From Prinia subflava (taxonomy: Eukaryota; Chordata; Aves; Passeriformes; Cisticolidae), in NCBI RefSeq assembly GCF_021018805.1, contig NC_086247.1:92984140-93048139 (forward strand): DNA of 64,000 nt, read 5' to 3'. The position numbers and the translations under genes are program-made. The notes beneath the pieces were generated by a model that was given only the letters and a program-made list of their open reading frames with translations, did not search any database and was not told the origin of the DNA. How positions within the stretch are numbered: the first letter of the stretch is position 1; every line of letters begins with the position of its first letter. Positions 37,873 to 50,290 of the stretch are shown here, in pieces.

Positions 37873-40800
37873 GTGCATGCTTTGGAGGTATTTCTTGACC
37901 ATCTCTCTAAATATGTAGTACACGTTCAAAACTGTAGCACTATCATTCTACAGCTTTGCTCTGCTCTTTTCCCCCAAGTAGATTCATGTCATGACAATAA
38001 AATATATATTACCCTTAATTTAGGCCAAGACAGGATTCATAACCCATTTGATAAAAAGGCTGTACCAGTTATGGCATAGCTTGCTGTTAAGGTGATGTGC
38101 ACAGTATAAATAATTACACAGGTATCTTTTCCACCTCACAGCAGTAGTGTAGATTTTTTTTGTCCTAACAAAAAGGGTTTTCTAGAAGACAAAAAACATC
38201 TCATGAAGCAGTGCTACTACTTAACAGTGTATTATAAGCTTCAAGACTTGTTTTGGTATTAGTCTCTTTGTCTTATACTCATCTAAACATTATTTTCACT
38301 TGGAGGGAATTTCAAGTGAAAAAGAAAAAAAAAAAAGGATATCCTAACCTTCTTGAAAACTATTTCTCATGATTTTGCTGTACAGTTTTCATGGTACCAT
38401 ACATCAAAAGCTAATTTCTCAATAAACTCAGCCTATGCATTATACTTTCTTCCATCACATGGCCCTTAGGAGAGCATGAGAGTATTTTCTGATACCATGA
38501 GGCATTTTCTAGTACAAGATGATAAAGAACAGAATTCTTATTATTTTCTCACTTTGATGCAACAGGGACACATAAGAACAAATTCCTTGCAAATAACACA
38601 AAAAAGACTTTAAAGAAATGCTGAGCTGCTTATTGCATTAACATTGACATGAGGACCCATGGTCTCTATTGCATGGGCCTCCTAAAGATACCATGCAAAT
38701 CCAATCAATTCAAGTACCTTTTGTCATATTAAGTTATAGTACATGTGCTGTAGATCCAGGATGTTGGAACATCCAAAAGATTCTGAAGCCTTAGTTAGGC
38801 TTGGATAATCATCAAAAGCTTGGAAAACTTTCTGTGCTATATGAACTATTTTTATCCGTGAAATCAGGCTGGATATCTCCCAAGACTGGGTCCTGGGGAA
38901 GATTATTGTTATTTCAATCATCTGGCTAAAGAAAGAGCCTATTGTCATGTGTGATTATTGGCCTAATCCTGAAAACCATGTACAATGCTTTCAAACGTGA
39001 AGTCAGTAAAGGTAAGCACAATAATATCTATATATATATTAGCAGCTATTTCTACCTTAGCAAAAGGGTGAAAACACTGGCAGAGAGAAAAGATAATGTT
39101 GTGTACCACACTTTCCTACTTGTTTGAATTATAAATAAACAGAGCAGGACCTTGTTGGGAAGGGCTCCTTTTTTCTTCTGCCTGAGTTTGCAATAACAGT
39201 GTCTTGGTTGATGGGTGTGGGTCTAGTAATTTTGATAATACTGTTGAATATATAGTACTCTTATTTGACACTGAAAGCTGCAGGGAGGTGGTCATCTTGA
39301 TAGAGAAAAATACTCCATTGTTGAATGGGAATATTTTTAGAGTTAGTCATTTAGTGCGTGAATCAATTCCTCTTCAATGAGTGCACATGCATGTTATCTA
39401 TTCAGTCTTTGCACAGGCCTTTCCAAGATGTGGTATATAGTATCAATGGTATGAACGTTACAGATTCTTTGATATGCTAGAGTGAGTGCTCTTAGCATTT
39501 TTGATGACTCACACTGTCACTTGTGAATTAATAAGTGATCTGAACTCTTCAGAGTAATGAACCCTATCATTTATTAAAAAGGGAAAACTGTTTCCGTAAT
39601 TAGTGCAGTGATGTTTGATAAGAAAATTCTGGTTTTGAGGGACTACTATTATTAAATATTGTCAGTAAATGCTGTTTGTTTTTATGCTTGGCAAAGCACT
39701 TTCTGGTAGCTGACTTGATGAAATTTAGTGAAGAATTTGTTGTAAAAACATTCTTTAAAAAATTTTGTCTATTATATTATATTTTTTTAAAAAAGAAAAT
39801 ATTGAGAATATTGAAAAGCTGGGAATTTGCAGTAAAGACTTCTGTGCAAGACATGTTTTCCTAAACCCCTGCATGTTAGCATGGGATTTTTGGGTAATTA
39901 AAAGGGCATGAAAAAGAATTAGTGACAACGTAAGCAACACATTTTTTTACTTTCCTCAATGCACATTAAAATTGTAAATTGGAAGGTGAACTCTGTATCT
40001 TTCAAAATAACCTTGCATTTTTTATGTTTCAAAAATCAAATGGGAGAAGTCTCTGAATTCTTACTTTTTCCACCAAAAATAAGGACAGTTCGTACTGCTT
40101 TCACTGTATGGAAAAAAAATATAATTCAGAAGACATTAGGCACCATTACTTGTCTGCTTTCCTTTACTCTCTATAGCTGAATGCAGAAAAGGAAATAGAA
40201 AATCATCATGAGAAAATGTAAGTTTTTTTTTGTTTGTTTGTTTTTTTCCTAGTATTTAGTTATGGGGGATATATCTAAATACAGCCTTAAAATCCCAATA
40301 ATAACAGATTTTGTTAAAATGCTATCTGGTAGTCATTGAGCTGTTTGGGGAAAAAAAGTTGGAAAATCATGGCTGACACTTCCTCTATTTTCCTAGACTG
40401 ATGTTGAATCTGGCCTTGTTCATGATATGAACATTAGGAACTTCAAAAGACTGTCATTACATTTTAAAAATATTGCTTTAAAAATTTTTTTAGCACTTAA
40501 TATAAATCTGTGTGTAGTCAATTCTACACTTCAGTTGAATTGAACATTGAGGTTCAATATCAGTCTTTAAGATTTAGCAAAGTGATTTGCAGGCACAAGT
40601 CATTAAGAGCTTGAGACAGAAATAGTCATATATGTTAATAGCTTTACAGATTAGCAAACCTGGTAGTTTCAGTGAGAATGTGTTTGCCTGTGATGCTATT
40701 CCCATGCATGATTGTACTGCTAGATTTTTACAGTGTATGGATATGTATATAAGTATGATTACTGATTTTACATTTCTGATGTAATTTGCTGCTTGTACAC

Positions 40801-41699
40801 ATTTTGTTTATAATAAGCATGTTTAAAACGTAGCCCTCAGAGAATTTCTGTTTTTCAGAAATTAAATTTAGAAGATGTGTGCTTTCTACACTGTGTATCC
40901 CTTCTTATCACAACTGTGGATTGTCTTTGAAATATTATTATAAAGGCCAACTCTATTGTAGAGATGAGTTGCCGAGCAATAGACAAAACACTGGAGACTT
41001 TTTGTAGAATCCCAAATGAAAAAGAGATGAAAAAAAAGGATGATAGAAAGATTATCACATTATTAGTTAGGCAGCTGATTCGAAATGGCATATACTGTCA
41101 ATAAAATCTTCCCTTATTGGCTTTAAAATCACCCTCAAAATTATTCTGTTAGCTCCAGTGATTACCTATCATCCTAGAGTCTAGAAACACACATGAATAG
41201 CAAGTCAGATTTCTATTTTGTGTATCTATGCTGCCCTGTTGTGTTCAGTGATAAATGCTCTCGGTGATGAATTGCCTTAAACTTCCTACCATTTAGATTT
41301 CATGTCACAAAGTGTTATCTTAAATTTAGTGCCATCTATGGAAGTTTGAATATCATTTCAAAAGGGAGCAGAATCTATATTTCTGCTAAGTGGACCTTTT
41401 CTTTCCATTCCTATCACTATGCAATCTTAAATGAGCAGAAGTAAAGATATGAACGGATTTTTAAATACGGCCAACTTGGGCGTTGAATAGATAGTTAGAA
41501 AACTAGCCAGTTTGTGAAGTAGCCAGAAGTTAATACACTTGGAAAAAATGCTTATAGATATCAGTTTCTTTTACTTAGAAAGAACATGCTTGTTTTAAGT
41601 TCAATATATATATATATAAAAGTTTGGTTATATAATTTCTTGTTGGACAAAAGATAATTGTTGCTCAGGACTTACAAACGCGCACTAATTAACAAAATT
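37873..41699. other. AT-rich intergenic DNA, no gene recognised
   Basis: Open frames are at most 78 codons and show no similarity I recognise. Only small A/T homopolymer runs are present. Confidence 0.55.
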
Positions 41700-41945
41700 T
41701 TAGAATCAAAGAGTCATAGAATTTGCCTGGTTTGGAAGAGGCCCTAAAGACCGTCTTTAGATGAAGAGCTAATTCCCTTGTGGTCAGGGATGCTTTTTGC
41801 TTGACCAGGCTGCTCAGAGCCCAGCCTGGCCTTGAACATTTCCAAAGATGCGGCATCCACAACATCTCTGGTCAACCTGTTCCAGTGCCTCACCACCCTC
41901 ACAGTAAAGATATTTTTGCTAATACCTATCTATTAACAGTAAGGT
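41700..41945 (-). mobile_element. CR1 LINE 3' end, antisense
   Basis: The plus strand reads AGTCATAGAATTTGCCTGG, GGCCCTAAAGACCGTCTT, CAGCCTGGCCTTGAACATTT, GGCATCCACAACATCTCTGG and CTGTTCCAGTGCCTCACCAC, then CCTCACAGTAAAGA. This is the reverse complement of the last ~240 bp of CR1, with its terminal ATTCTATGA-type unit at the left. It is non-coding and truncated. Confidence 0.95.
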
Positions 41946-44035
41946 AAGTATGTGTTATTCCTACTAGCAACTCTAAGAAATAGAATTTCCAATTGACCTG
42001 TTGGCTTGAACATTCAGAGTCTGAAGGGTTTGTCCATGGCAGGGCACTTCACAGGGAAGGTGCAGCTCTGAATATGTTCAGGGGCTTCTATGTCTGCCTC
42101 TGTGACAGCTGTGATGAGTCAGAATATTAACCAGATCATTTTTTAATGCCACTTTAGCTAAGCAGCTGCAAAACAGATAGCTTTTCAGTTCTTTAGATTA
42201 TTTTTTGTCATTCTCTTGTAGCTTTCCTTATGAAATTAAAAAATAATTGTGCTAAAATAGGCTGTAATAAAGCCAGTGCATGCAAGTTTTAAACAATTGT
42301 TTTAGCACTGCAATTTTTAAGCAGTTAATGGAAGTCATTGTTTTAGATCTAGTCATGTAAGTGTAAAATTATGAATGTCTGCCCTATTAATCAAGTTGGT
42401 TTTGAATTCTAAAGAGATTCTGAGGTACGAGTTTGCTCAGTGAGACATAATTGTTTTTCCAGCTCAATACAGACTAGTCCCATTATTCATGTTTTCTTTT
42501 CAATAAGAACTCACACTGTAATTCTAAGCACTTATGATAATTACAAAGGACATTTTTTCTTTTTTTCTTTTTCTTTTTTTTCCTTTCTCTTAAAATGCCT
42601 TTTTTTCTCCCCCTCCATTGGCATTATGACAAAAAGCAGAATATTGTAACCACTTTAAATTCTAGTTAGGACACTTGCATTTTGCCTGGCAAATTTTACC
42701 CATTTTCTTCCTTGACTCTGCTGTACAGCTGTGTGTTGTTAAACTGCTGTTGCCTATGCCCTAGGTTTTGTGCATTTCAGAGCTTCTGAAATATATCAAT
42801 TGTGACTGTCCTACGAAGGATATGCTTACTGTAAAGGTGATTTTTTATAGATTAAAATTTGGCTTAGTGAATACTTATCCAGATAAAGCCTGAGGCAATC
42901 AGTAATTAAAAACATGAAGAGATTAAAAGGCCATTATAATACACACTATTAGAAATGCAAATACCATTGCGTTCTTGTAGAGGTGGCTAAAATGAGACCT
43001 TTCTAGCAGTTGGTGTTGTCTAATCTCTTACCTAAATACCTTTTATGGCTGTGCTTATTCTGCTATGGTAATGAAAGGCTTAAGCCCTCAAACACATCTT
43101 CTCTGGTGTTTCACGATTCCTCTGAGCTGGCTCTAACCTGGAGCAATGCAGCATGCTTGTCTAGTGGGAAGCCAATTCCAGGAAGAGATGACTGGAAATT
43201 AAGCTCCTGCTTGTTAAAACTGTGTGATGCAGCCAAGGCTGAGTTTATTTATTGCTTAGAAAGACAATATATAGGTACAGTCAATGGCTTCTGTTGAAAT
43301 TTGGCTTCTTACTTGCTGTGTTACTGTAAGCCAGATTTTTTCAAAAGTAGTCAATTGTTTTGATCTTTCCAAATTTTCAATGTGTAACCATAGTGTTTTC
43401 AAATGAGTGCCCTAAAACCTTTTTGACTTAACCCAAAGTGAATGGAGGCACATTGCCTTTAGGAGAAAAGACACCTCAGCTCAGCTGGTGCCTTTTTATG
43501 GCTTCAAAATTCTCCAAGTAACTGCAACCACGACATCTCTTGGGAGGAATGTGAAAGGTAGATTGATATGATATGAATGCCCATCATTTCCTTTTAAGAC
43601 CTACTGAAACCAGTTGGTTCCTTTGCCCTCAGATAGAATGAACCTTCCCTTGGAAATGCCTTTTCTCGTCAGTGGAGATATAGATATATATTTGTATCTC
43701 TGTCCTTAAAATTCTTGTGTGTCTTTTCTCTCCATGAATTGCATGGGGAATCAAAGGCTGTGTTAGCCAGGATGGATTTCTTAACCTTTCTCTCCCCTTC
43801 TCTGACAAATTTTATGCAGAGTAAAAGAATTGATCTAAGCAGATTGGATTTCAGACCATAATTTCACCTTAGGGTATTTTAGCGTAATAGCTGATTAATC
43901 TGCCTTTTTTTTTGTATCGTCTTTTTGGATAGGGTGTAAAGACCAATGCATGTAAGAAATCCTGTCATCAGTAACTGGAGATTGAGACCCCAAAAGAGAA
44001 GCTACTGTTAAAGGTATAAACCATGCCATCTATTT
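41946..44035. other. Intergenic DNA downstream of PRL
   Basis: No gene is recognised. A pyrimidine-rich low-complexity tract lies at 42553-42612. The region is the 3' flank of PRL; no transcription signals beyond the candidate PRL poly(A) sites are evident. Confidence 0.5.
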
Positions 44036-44354
44036 TTTATTCACTGATACCACCCAGTGTTACATGCTTTTGGATTTAAGAGCTTTTTTATTTGTATCTG
44101 CACAACCTGTTTATCACTGAAATACTACTAAGGGAGGAGAATAGACAGAAAAGTGTATTCTTGTCATACAAGTAGTTGGTAATATTTTAAAACACCGACA
44201 CTTGTGGTGCTAATTGTTGCAGCCAGAATTCATACAAACATGCCTGAAAGTTACTGACGATACAGACACCACACAGTGTGGGATTTTCATGAAGTGGCAA
44301 AGCATCAAGAACACACCGTGAACGATTTCAGTACGTGATTAGGCCCATGAGTAC
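44036..44354 (-). other. PRL 3' UTR region with candidate poly(A) signals
   Basis: Downstream of the TGA the minus strand has AATAAA at 44092-44087 and again at 44041-44036. Either would give a 3' UTR of roughly 280-340 nt. A weaker GATAAA lies at 44114-44109. Which one is used cannot be told from sequence; avian PRL messages of about 0.9-1.0 kb would suit any of them. Confidence 0.5.
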
Positions 44355-44546
44355 TCAACAATTGTTGTCGTGGATTAGGCGGCACTTCAAAACCTTGAGA
44401 TAGTTGTCAATTTTGTGGGAATCTCGGCGCAGGCAGTGCAGCAGGTTGTAGAAGGCAAAGAGTCTGGAGTCCTCATCAGCAAGCTGCAGGGATGGAAGTC
44501 CATCCCACGGAGTGTGAATGTCATTTTCAACCTCCCCAGAGTGAAC
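44355..44546 (-). CDS. PRL: PRL coding exon 5 (helix 4, C-terminus, stop)
   Basis: The acceptor TATTTAG ends at 44547. The exon encodes VHSGEVEND followed by [19 protein letters not shown], then helix 4 with [20 protein letters not shown], and the C-terminal disulfide loop [10 protein letters not shown]. It stops at TGA (44357-44355). The 63 codons are in frame only when joined after exon 4. The first dozen residues form the loop that varies most between bird prolactins and are the part least like chicken. Confidence 0.96.
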   Translation of the reverse strand, partial: VHSGEVENDIHTPWDGLPSLQLADEDSRLFAFYNLLHCLRRDSHKIDNYLKVLKCRLIHDNNC

Positions 44547-47500
44547 CTAAATACACAAAGCAGTGTTAATAGTAAATGATAGCGAACCTGACTGGATGTA
44601 GAAGGCAGCATTTAAAAAGCATTCTTGAAGAATGCGAATTGCTATGTGTATGGCTTCTAACATGCTTTCTGTTGTGGTTCACATTATTCTGCTCTATATC
44701 TTCATTCAGATTTCAAATGAATTTGTTGGGTTTTTCAGTTAATTTTCCTAAAACATGTAAAAAGCATAACTGTCTCAGTAGCACTTTAAAAGAACTAGTG
44801 TGTTAACCAGTATTCAGGGAAACCTGACTTTGCAGAGAAATCAAACCTTCCTTCATGCTTGGACTCATCAGGGACATCACTCTTTGGCTACCTCCTCCTT
44901 CAAAACTTTGTTAACACTTGTTCTTAGAAGTTGTTTGTTTGTAACAAACAGATTAGTATCAGCCCTTATAAGAAAAATCTCTCAGTAACACATATTCAGA
45001 AGTACTGGACTCCATCAAAAAAAAATGCTGAGTGATAAAATGGCTTCTGATGTTAGAAAGCTACATGTAGGAACACATGTAGTGAGTTAGTATCTGAGAT
45101 GAAGACTTGTTTAGATCTCCTTGTTTCAAGACAATCATTAATTATCTCTTATCACATACATCTACTTTTCATAGGAGGAAGGAAGTCTTTTCCTATTGAT
45201 GCTTGTGTACCATCTGTATTTCACACAAGTCATACTTTGTAAAGACATATAGGAGAGTACCTGTGGAGCCACTATCATTCATTTTAAGCAAAAGGCAAAA
45301 AAAATAGACCCACTCTGACTTAAAAATATGGTTTGACACTAATGAATGAGCCAGTCTTATCTCTTTCTGTAAATAATGTGAATGAGAAGGTGGTGACAGG
45401 ACAACTGGAGCAGCACCTGACTTCTTACTCTTATCTTGGTTCCTCAGCTGTGCCCTTTTTACACATGGATGCGTGATGGAGATGTATTTGATTACACTGA
45501 TAAATGTGTTTGTAGCCTCGATGGTATAAGGTTTCTGAGTGCAGAGACACCTAACTGAAAGAGAGACTGTGAGTGATCTAGTGGACAGTGGTGGCTTGGA
45601 GCAGTGGAGTCAGAGCCTCTAACTCACTGACAGAATGATAAATTCAGTGGCCTAACAGAGGCCCCTTTAAAAATAAACAAGCAAGGGCTGTTTTTATTCA
45701 GGAAAGCTTTCCATCAATTACTGGTAACAAGAGCTATTCAAGTATGGGTTTTGTGAGACAACAGCCTTGTTGTCTAAACTCACAAGTATAGGGGGAACCA
45801 AGTCAAAGACAGAATCCAGAGGAATCAGTGTGATGTGAAAAGAGAAAGATATCAGGGTTACTTTGCTGTATGCCACATCTTTGCAATAACCCAGACTCCC
45901 ATAGCTGTTTTAAACACAGTATCTGTTTCCAAAATCTCTGCATAACACCTATGTGCATATAGATACGTATAAATATGCTAAAACACATATATATATTTAT
46001 ATCAATATGTGCATATGGAAAAAACGGACATGCATCCTTAAACAATCAGGATTGCAAATAGAAAATACTCAAAGATAGAATGAGTATTGCCAGTCCTGAT
46101 GATTACACCTTCCCCTGAAACATGGGAGTGTGATGGGTTATTCTGTGACAATCATATCACATTGTCTCTTTAGAAATTGCAAGATAGCAGAAGAAATCTG
46201 AAAGAAGAGAGCTGAAAAGATCTCAGACTCAACTATTTGCTCTCCCTTTTTTATCTTCACATCTACTGTTTCCTTTCGGATTCCAGGTAGAGAGAGCCTA
46301 TCAATGAACGTGTCCTCCTGAAAGTAATTGGCTGGAAGGGTGTTAAGGACTTACTTACTCGCCCAACTATTTTCTCCATTCCTTCTAGAAGTCGCTTGTT
46401 TTGTTCTTCAATCTCCACAGCCTTCCAGAGAATGGTTTCTGGAGCTTCTTTGATTCTTTGTACTTCTGAAGCCAGGTGGATCAGGGGATCATTCCAGGAA
46501 CGCAGAACTCCCAGTATTAAATTCAGTAGGTCTTCATGCTGCTCACCCATAGTAAGGAAAGGCGGTTAAAAGAAGAAGGCTGAATTCTGATAAAATTAGA
46601 AGGCATTAAAGCAGTGTCCTCAGACATCATGATTTATGAACTTATTCCAAGACCCATCACTGAATGTGCCCTATAGCCCTGTCTTAGATACCTCTATGCA
46701 ATTGCATTTTTGGAGTTTGTCATTGGAATCATCATGTTCTATAATAGTTGCATGAGCCGTGTTGTGGTGGAAAATATGATCAAATACTCTCAGCATTAAA
46801 AATTAGCAAGCACAATTATGTCTCATCTCTGTAAAAGCAAAACCCAGAAAACTCCTTATCTGATTTTTGATGAACATTTTAAAATCCACTGATTATTTTT
46901 AATATATTTTTTTTAAGTTTGGTACTGACTGGAAGGTGCACGTTATGGTAAACCACCAAACAGCCTTTATTGCTTCTACGTAACTCATCTGACTTCCCCT
47001 TTGAACAATAGTGCTTCCAGCAGTAGCTCTCTGATTTTAAAAATTGTCCTTTCTTGTGGGCAACAGGAATTCATCAAGCCTATGGTATTAGGCAGTATTA
47101 AACCTTTTCTTCTTTGCCAGATGCACAACCTAAGGCTGTGAATTCTATTGCTCCCACTAGAACATCTAACTGACATACCGAGAAACTGGTGATATTGTGG
47201 GATTGTGAAAATACCACCACCACCATGAAACTGATAGATATTTTGCTCTGGAACAGCCCTATTTATACAACTCTGCTTATTTTTTTTCTCCAGCTAATTT
47301 TCAAATCCTGTGAGCATAGGCTGAACAAAATTATCTTAATCTTCATTGAAGTTTATAATTATAAATTATGTATGTGTATAGTGTGTTTCTTTTTACAGAT
47401 ATTTTGTAGATTTTCACACTAGAGTCTTTGTATTTGGATGATGATATGACCACTTTTGCCTGCTAGTAACAGCAAGAATATCTATTGAATTTTTTTAATA

Positions 47501-50104
47501 ATGCCAATGTTTTGAGTTACTGAAAAACTATTTACCTCTGTCTACATACAGTGGTGTGTTTTTATGTTTGTAAATACATTAATTTTTATAAGATGTTTTA
47601 AGATCATTTTTAAAGGTTGTAGTGTTCTCAGCACTGCACAAACATGGTAACCAGCATTGCTCCAAGAGGTAGTATTTTAATTAGAAATAAGATGCAGTGA
47701 TTAAATGTACCATACAGGAAAAGGAAGGGATGACGAAAGTCACTTATTTATGCTGTCTGTTTTGTAACTTAGTATCAGCAAATGTTAAATAAGTGTTGGC
47801 TTTTTGGTGCTTTCTTCTTACTGGCTTTTTTATTCTGACTGAGTTGATCTCCCTCTTATCTGACAGATGCCTCACTATTCTGTAACCCTCTGTCCCTTCC
47901 TTCCCCTGCTCTTTCTTACACTGAATTACACTGAAAATGGGACTTACATGAATCTGCTGAGCCTGCTCCTTATCTTCAGGAGTGGTTAAAGATGCGGTGT
48001 GGCAGCTATTGACAGCTTTTGCAATGAAACCCCTGCCCTGGGCATAGCGTTCATCCTGCAGATCAGCATGGACAGGTGTTATTGAGACAGAAAGGTAAGA
48101 GCTTCAGCTCAAACACTGTGCTAGATAATTGTTGTTCCATAGCTTTTATCACTGCTTTTATGCTGTAAAGGTCAAAAGTTTCTGGTGAGTCTCTAGAGTG
48201 GAACTGGCACCCAGCAAAAACAAATGTCCCACAGATGAAGAATGATGGGAAAATTGTATCTTTTAATAGAAGTGCTGGGGATCTTGGCAACATTCAGGGC
48301 TACATACTAATTTGGTTACCATTGAGACTTTCACTGTCTGTTCAGCAGTCATATTTGTTTACTTATTATATGTTAACATATGTTTGTGATTAAAAAGTAT
48401 TCAATTGCAATTTTATATTTTCTTGCTCTCAGGAAAAGAATACTTACAAATTCATTGAACATTTCCGAAGAGAGGAAGTGGATGTAGTGTGAAAGTTTAA
48501 CTGCTCGGTCAAAAAGTTCCTCGAGGGAAAGCTGGCAATTGACAGATCCATTGGGGCAGATTGGCAAAGAGGTCACTCCTTCCTTTGTCAGAAGCATGTG
48601 GGACACCAGAAGAGCCACCAGCAACAAACCTGTTCAAGTTTAAAGCACGATGAAATGGTCTCACATTGACTTGCAGGTGTATTTAGAAGCAGCTGTCAGA
48701 GCCAGATGCTGGCTGATTTGGGTTGTGCTGTCACACAGCTCAGAGTACTCCCTGTGCTGGCTGCTGAGCAGCAGTGGAGGACAGACACACTGTAGTTCTA
48801 TAATTCTTTTATGCTTTCTCCCCTCTGTCATCCTGATGGTACAGCAGAGCCTGTTAGACTCTGAGGAGACAAGGTAACCTGTGCTGCAGTGTAGAGTGTA
48901 TTCTGAAGTCTCCTACTATGTGTCTGGCTTAATAACAGAGTGATAAACAGAAGAAAAAACAAATCAAATTTCTTCACAGTGAAAATATAGATACATAATT
49001 ATACTTGCACAGATATATAAGTTTGGAAAATAAACTGGCTTTTTCTTTTTTTCCTTTTTTCCCTCCTCCTCTCAGATGTCCTTTTCTTCTTTCCAAATAT
49101 TTGGAGTTAAAATTATTTTTTCGGGGAGAGTGGTTAGGTCACTCTTAAGGCTGTGATTGTCCTGGGAGTTCCTTCAAAAGATTTTGAGCAGCTGTGCTTC
49201 TCTCCTCTTTAGAGTTTAACCCTACTTTTCCTATTCTAAGAAATCAGTGATAGTTTTCTCTTTTCTCCTGAGCTTCTGAAACTGATTTAGAGGACTTCTC
49301 ATTATCTAAAGCACAAAATCTCATCTGTTTGAAACTTTTCATGTTAACTTAACAGACCTAAGTTTTTTATTCTGTGAAATAAAATATGCTGAGAAAAACA
49401 ATGGCAAATAATTAAAAGAAAATATTCAGTAAATGAATGTACTTGTTCTGAGACTTTTACTTCTGGAAATCGACCTGTTACCTACATTGGTTCACTAGAC
49501 TTATTTAAAATGCCAAATTAAAGAGTACATCATAAATCAGCAAAACTAACCCTAAGGATATAATGTGAAAAGTTTTTTCTAGCTCTACATTCAAAAAAGT
49601 GGATTTTCACACTATTGAGCCAAGCCTTCCTCCTCCCCCATAAGCTGGATGTTGCAGTTAGGAAAGTACTCTTAAGGAATAACTCTATGAATAAGAAAAC
49701 CTGAGACTTGTTGGCTTGAAAAGTCGATGTCTATTTTGAACATATTAATTTCAAAATTACCACATCACCTCTAGGCTTGTGGGTAATGATGTCTAGTCAT
49801 AGCCTTCTGAGTGATGCAGCAAACCATTCCAGATCCAAACTTTCACGTGCAGGTATGACATCCCTCAAGCCAATTTTTTGTGACACTGCCCAGTGTAAAA
49901 GTACTCTTACAAGACAAAAGGCATCCAGCTCCTTTCTTCAGGTTTTGCCCTTTTTGGAAAACTAGGTGGCTAGAAGACCTCGGTTTCTAGATGTATTACA
50001 TTTCAGCTGCGTCCTAATTCAATCAAAATGGAAAGAAATATAGAAATTATCAGCAGGTGCATTTGAAAATTCTTACCTTTCAGTGAAGCCCCCTTTGTGC
50101 TCAT
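44355..50104 (-). CDS. PRL: Prolactin precursor (five coding exons, spliced)
   Basis: Prolactin is a secreted pituitary four-helix cytokine hormone that binds the prolactin receptor. In birds it drives incubation behaviour, crop and brood-patch responses and osmoregulation. The coding sequence joins 50104-50077, 48629-48448, 48055-47948, 46538-46359 and 44546-44355. These are 28, 182, 108, 180 and 192 nt, giving 229 codons plus TGA. The first four lengths equal the conserved vertebrate PRL coding-exon lengths, and all four introns are GT-AG. Residues 1-30 form a signal peptide with a Leu/Val core; the mature chain starts [11 protein letters not shown]. All six cysteines of the family are present: two in the N-terminal loop, one in NSCHTASL, one in LLHCLRR and two in [13 protein letters not shown] near the mature N-terminus is a possible N-glycosylation site. 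No frameshift or premature stop is visible. Against remembered chicken prolactin, the clearest differences are in the start of exon 5 and the final DNNC (chicken DSNC). Identification is essentially certain; species is not. Confidence 0.98.
46359..46538 (-). CDS. PRL: PRL coding exon 4 (helices 2-3 region)
   Basis: The acceptor GAGCAG ends at 46539. The 60 codons start [15 protein letters not shown] and run through the diagnostic [20 protein letters not shown] to EKIVGR. The donor is GTAAGTAAG, with two overlapping GT choices at 46358 and 46354. Only the first gives the conserved 180-nt exon and keeps exon 5 in frame. Intron 4 is the longest (1,812 nt). Confidence 0.97.
47948..48055 (-). CDS. 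PRL: PRL coding exon 3
   Basis: The acceptor CTGCAG ends at 48056. The exon begins [10 protein letters not shown], carries the helix-core cysteine in NSCHTASL, and ends EQAQQIH before GTAAGT at 47947. It is 108 nt and in phase with both neighbours. It is short and sits in a frame with few flanking open codons, so an ORF scan alone would miss it. Intron 3 is 1,409 nt. Confidence 0.96.
48448..48629 (-). CDS. PRL: PRL coding exon 2 (signal peptide core, mature N-terminus, helix 1)
   Basis: The acceptor is ...AACAG at 48631-48630. The exon completes the split Gly codon, then encodes the hydrophobic [13 protein letters not shown] stretch, the signal cleavage region ending VTS, and the mature start [11 protein letters not shown]. 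Helix 1 follows ([20 protein letters not shown]), ending FNEF before donor GTAAGTA at 48447. It is 182 nt, the family length. Intron 2 is short (392 nt). Confidence 0.97.
50077..50104 (-). CDS. PRL: PRL coding exon 1 (start codon, first 9 codons)
   Basis: ATG at 50104-50102 follows CCCCACC, a reasonable Kozak context. The exon encodes MSTKGASLK plus the first base of a Gly codon and then reads into the donor GTAAGA at 50076. The 28-nt length is the usual one for this exon. Intron 1 runs 50076-48630 (1,447 nt). Confidence 0.96.
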
Positions 50105-50154
50105 GGTGGGGATCCTGAATGATGACTTGCTTTACCAGAAAGAAACCTCAACAC

Positions 50155-50290
50155 TTGCTGTTATTCTCTGCACATACCACTTTTATATACACCATCCAGG
50201 GTCCATTTTGCATACATTCAGCAGGTTGTGGAGTTTGCCTCGATAATTACAAACATCAAATTGCCTTTCTTCCACATTCATATTCAGTAT
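50155..50290 (-). promoter_or_regulatory. PRL proximal promoter: TATA box and POU/Pit-1-like sites
   Basis: Reading the minus strand, TATATAAAA lies at 50189-50181. That places the transcription start near 50160 and gives a 5' leader of about 56 nt. Just upstream, at 50217-50205, is ATGTATGCAAAAT, resembling a POU-domain (Pit-1/octamer-type) site. A second Pit-1-like AT-rich element with the core ATATGAATG lies at 50283-50275. Proximal Pit-1 sites next to a TATA box are the known arrangement of vertebrate PRL promoters. The TATA box is clear; the factor assignments are inferred from motif likeness only. Confidence 0.75.

Noticed and set aside
44387..44611. 74-codon minus-strand frame over PRL exon 5
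   Set aside because: It is the wrong frame through a real exon; the correct frame after exon 4 gives the prolactin C-terminus.
46354..46358. Alternative PRL exon 4 donor four bases downstream (GTAAGTAAG has two GTs)
   Set aside because: Its use would lengthen the exon to 184 nt and put exon 5 out of frame; the 180-nt choice matches the conserved gene.
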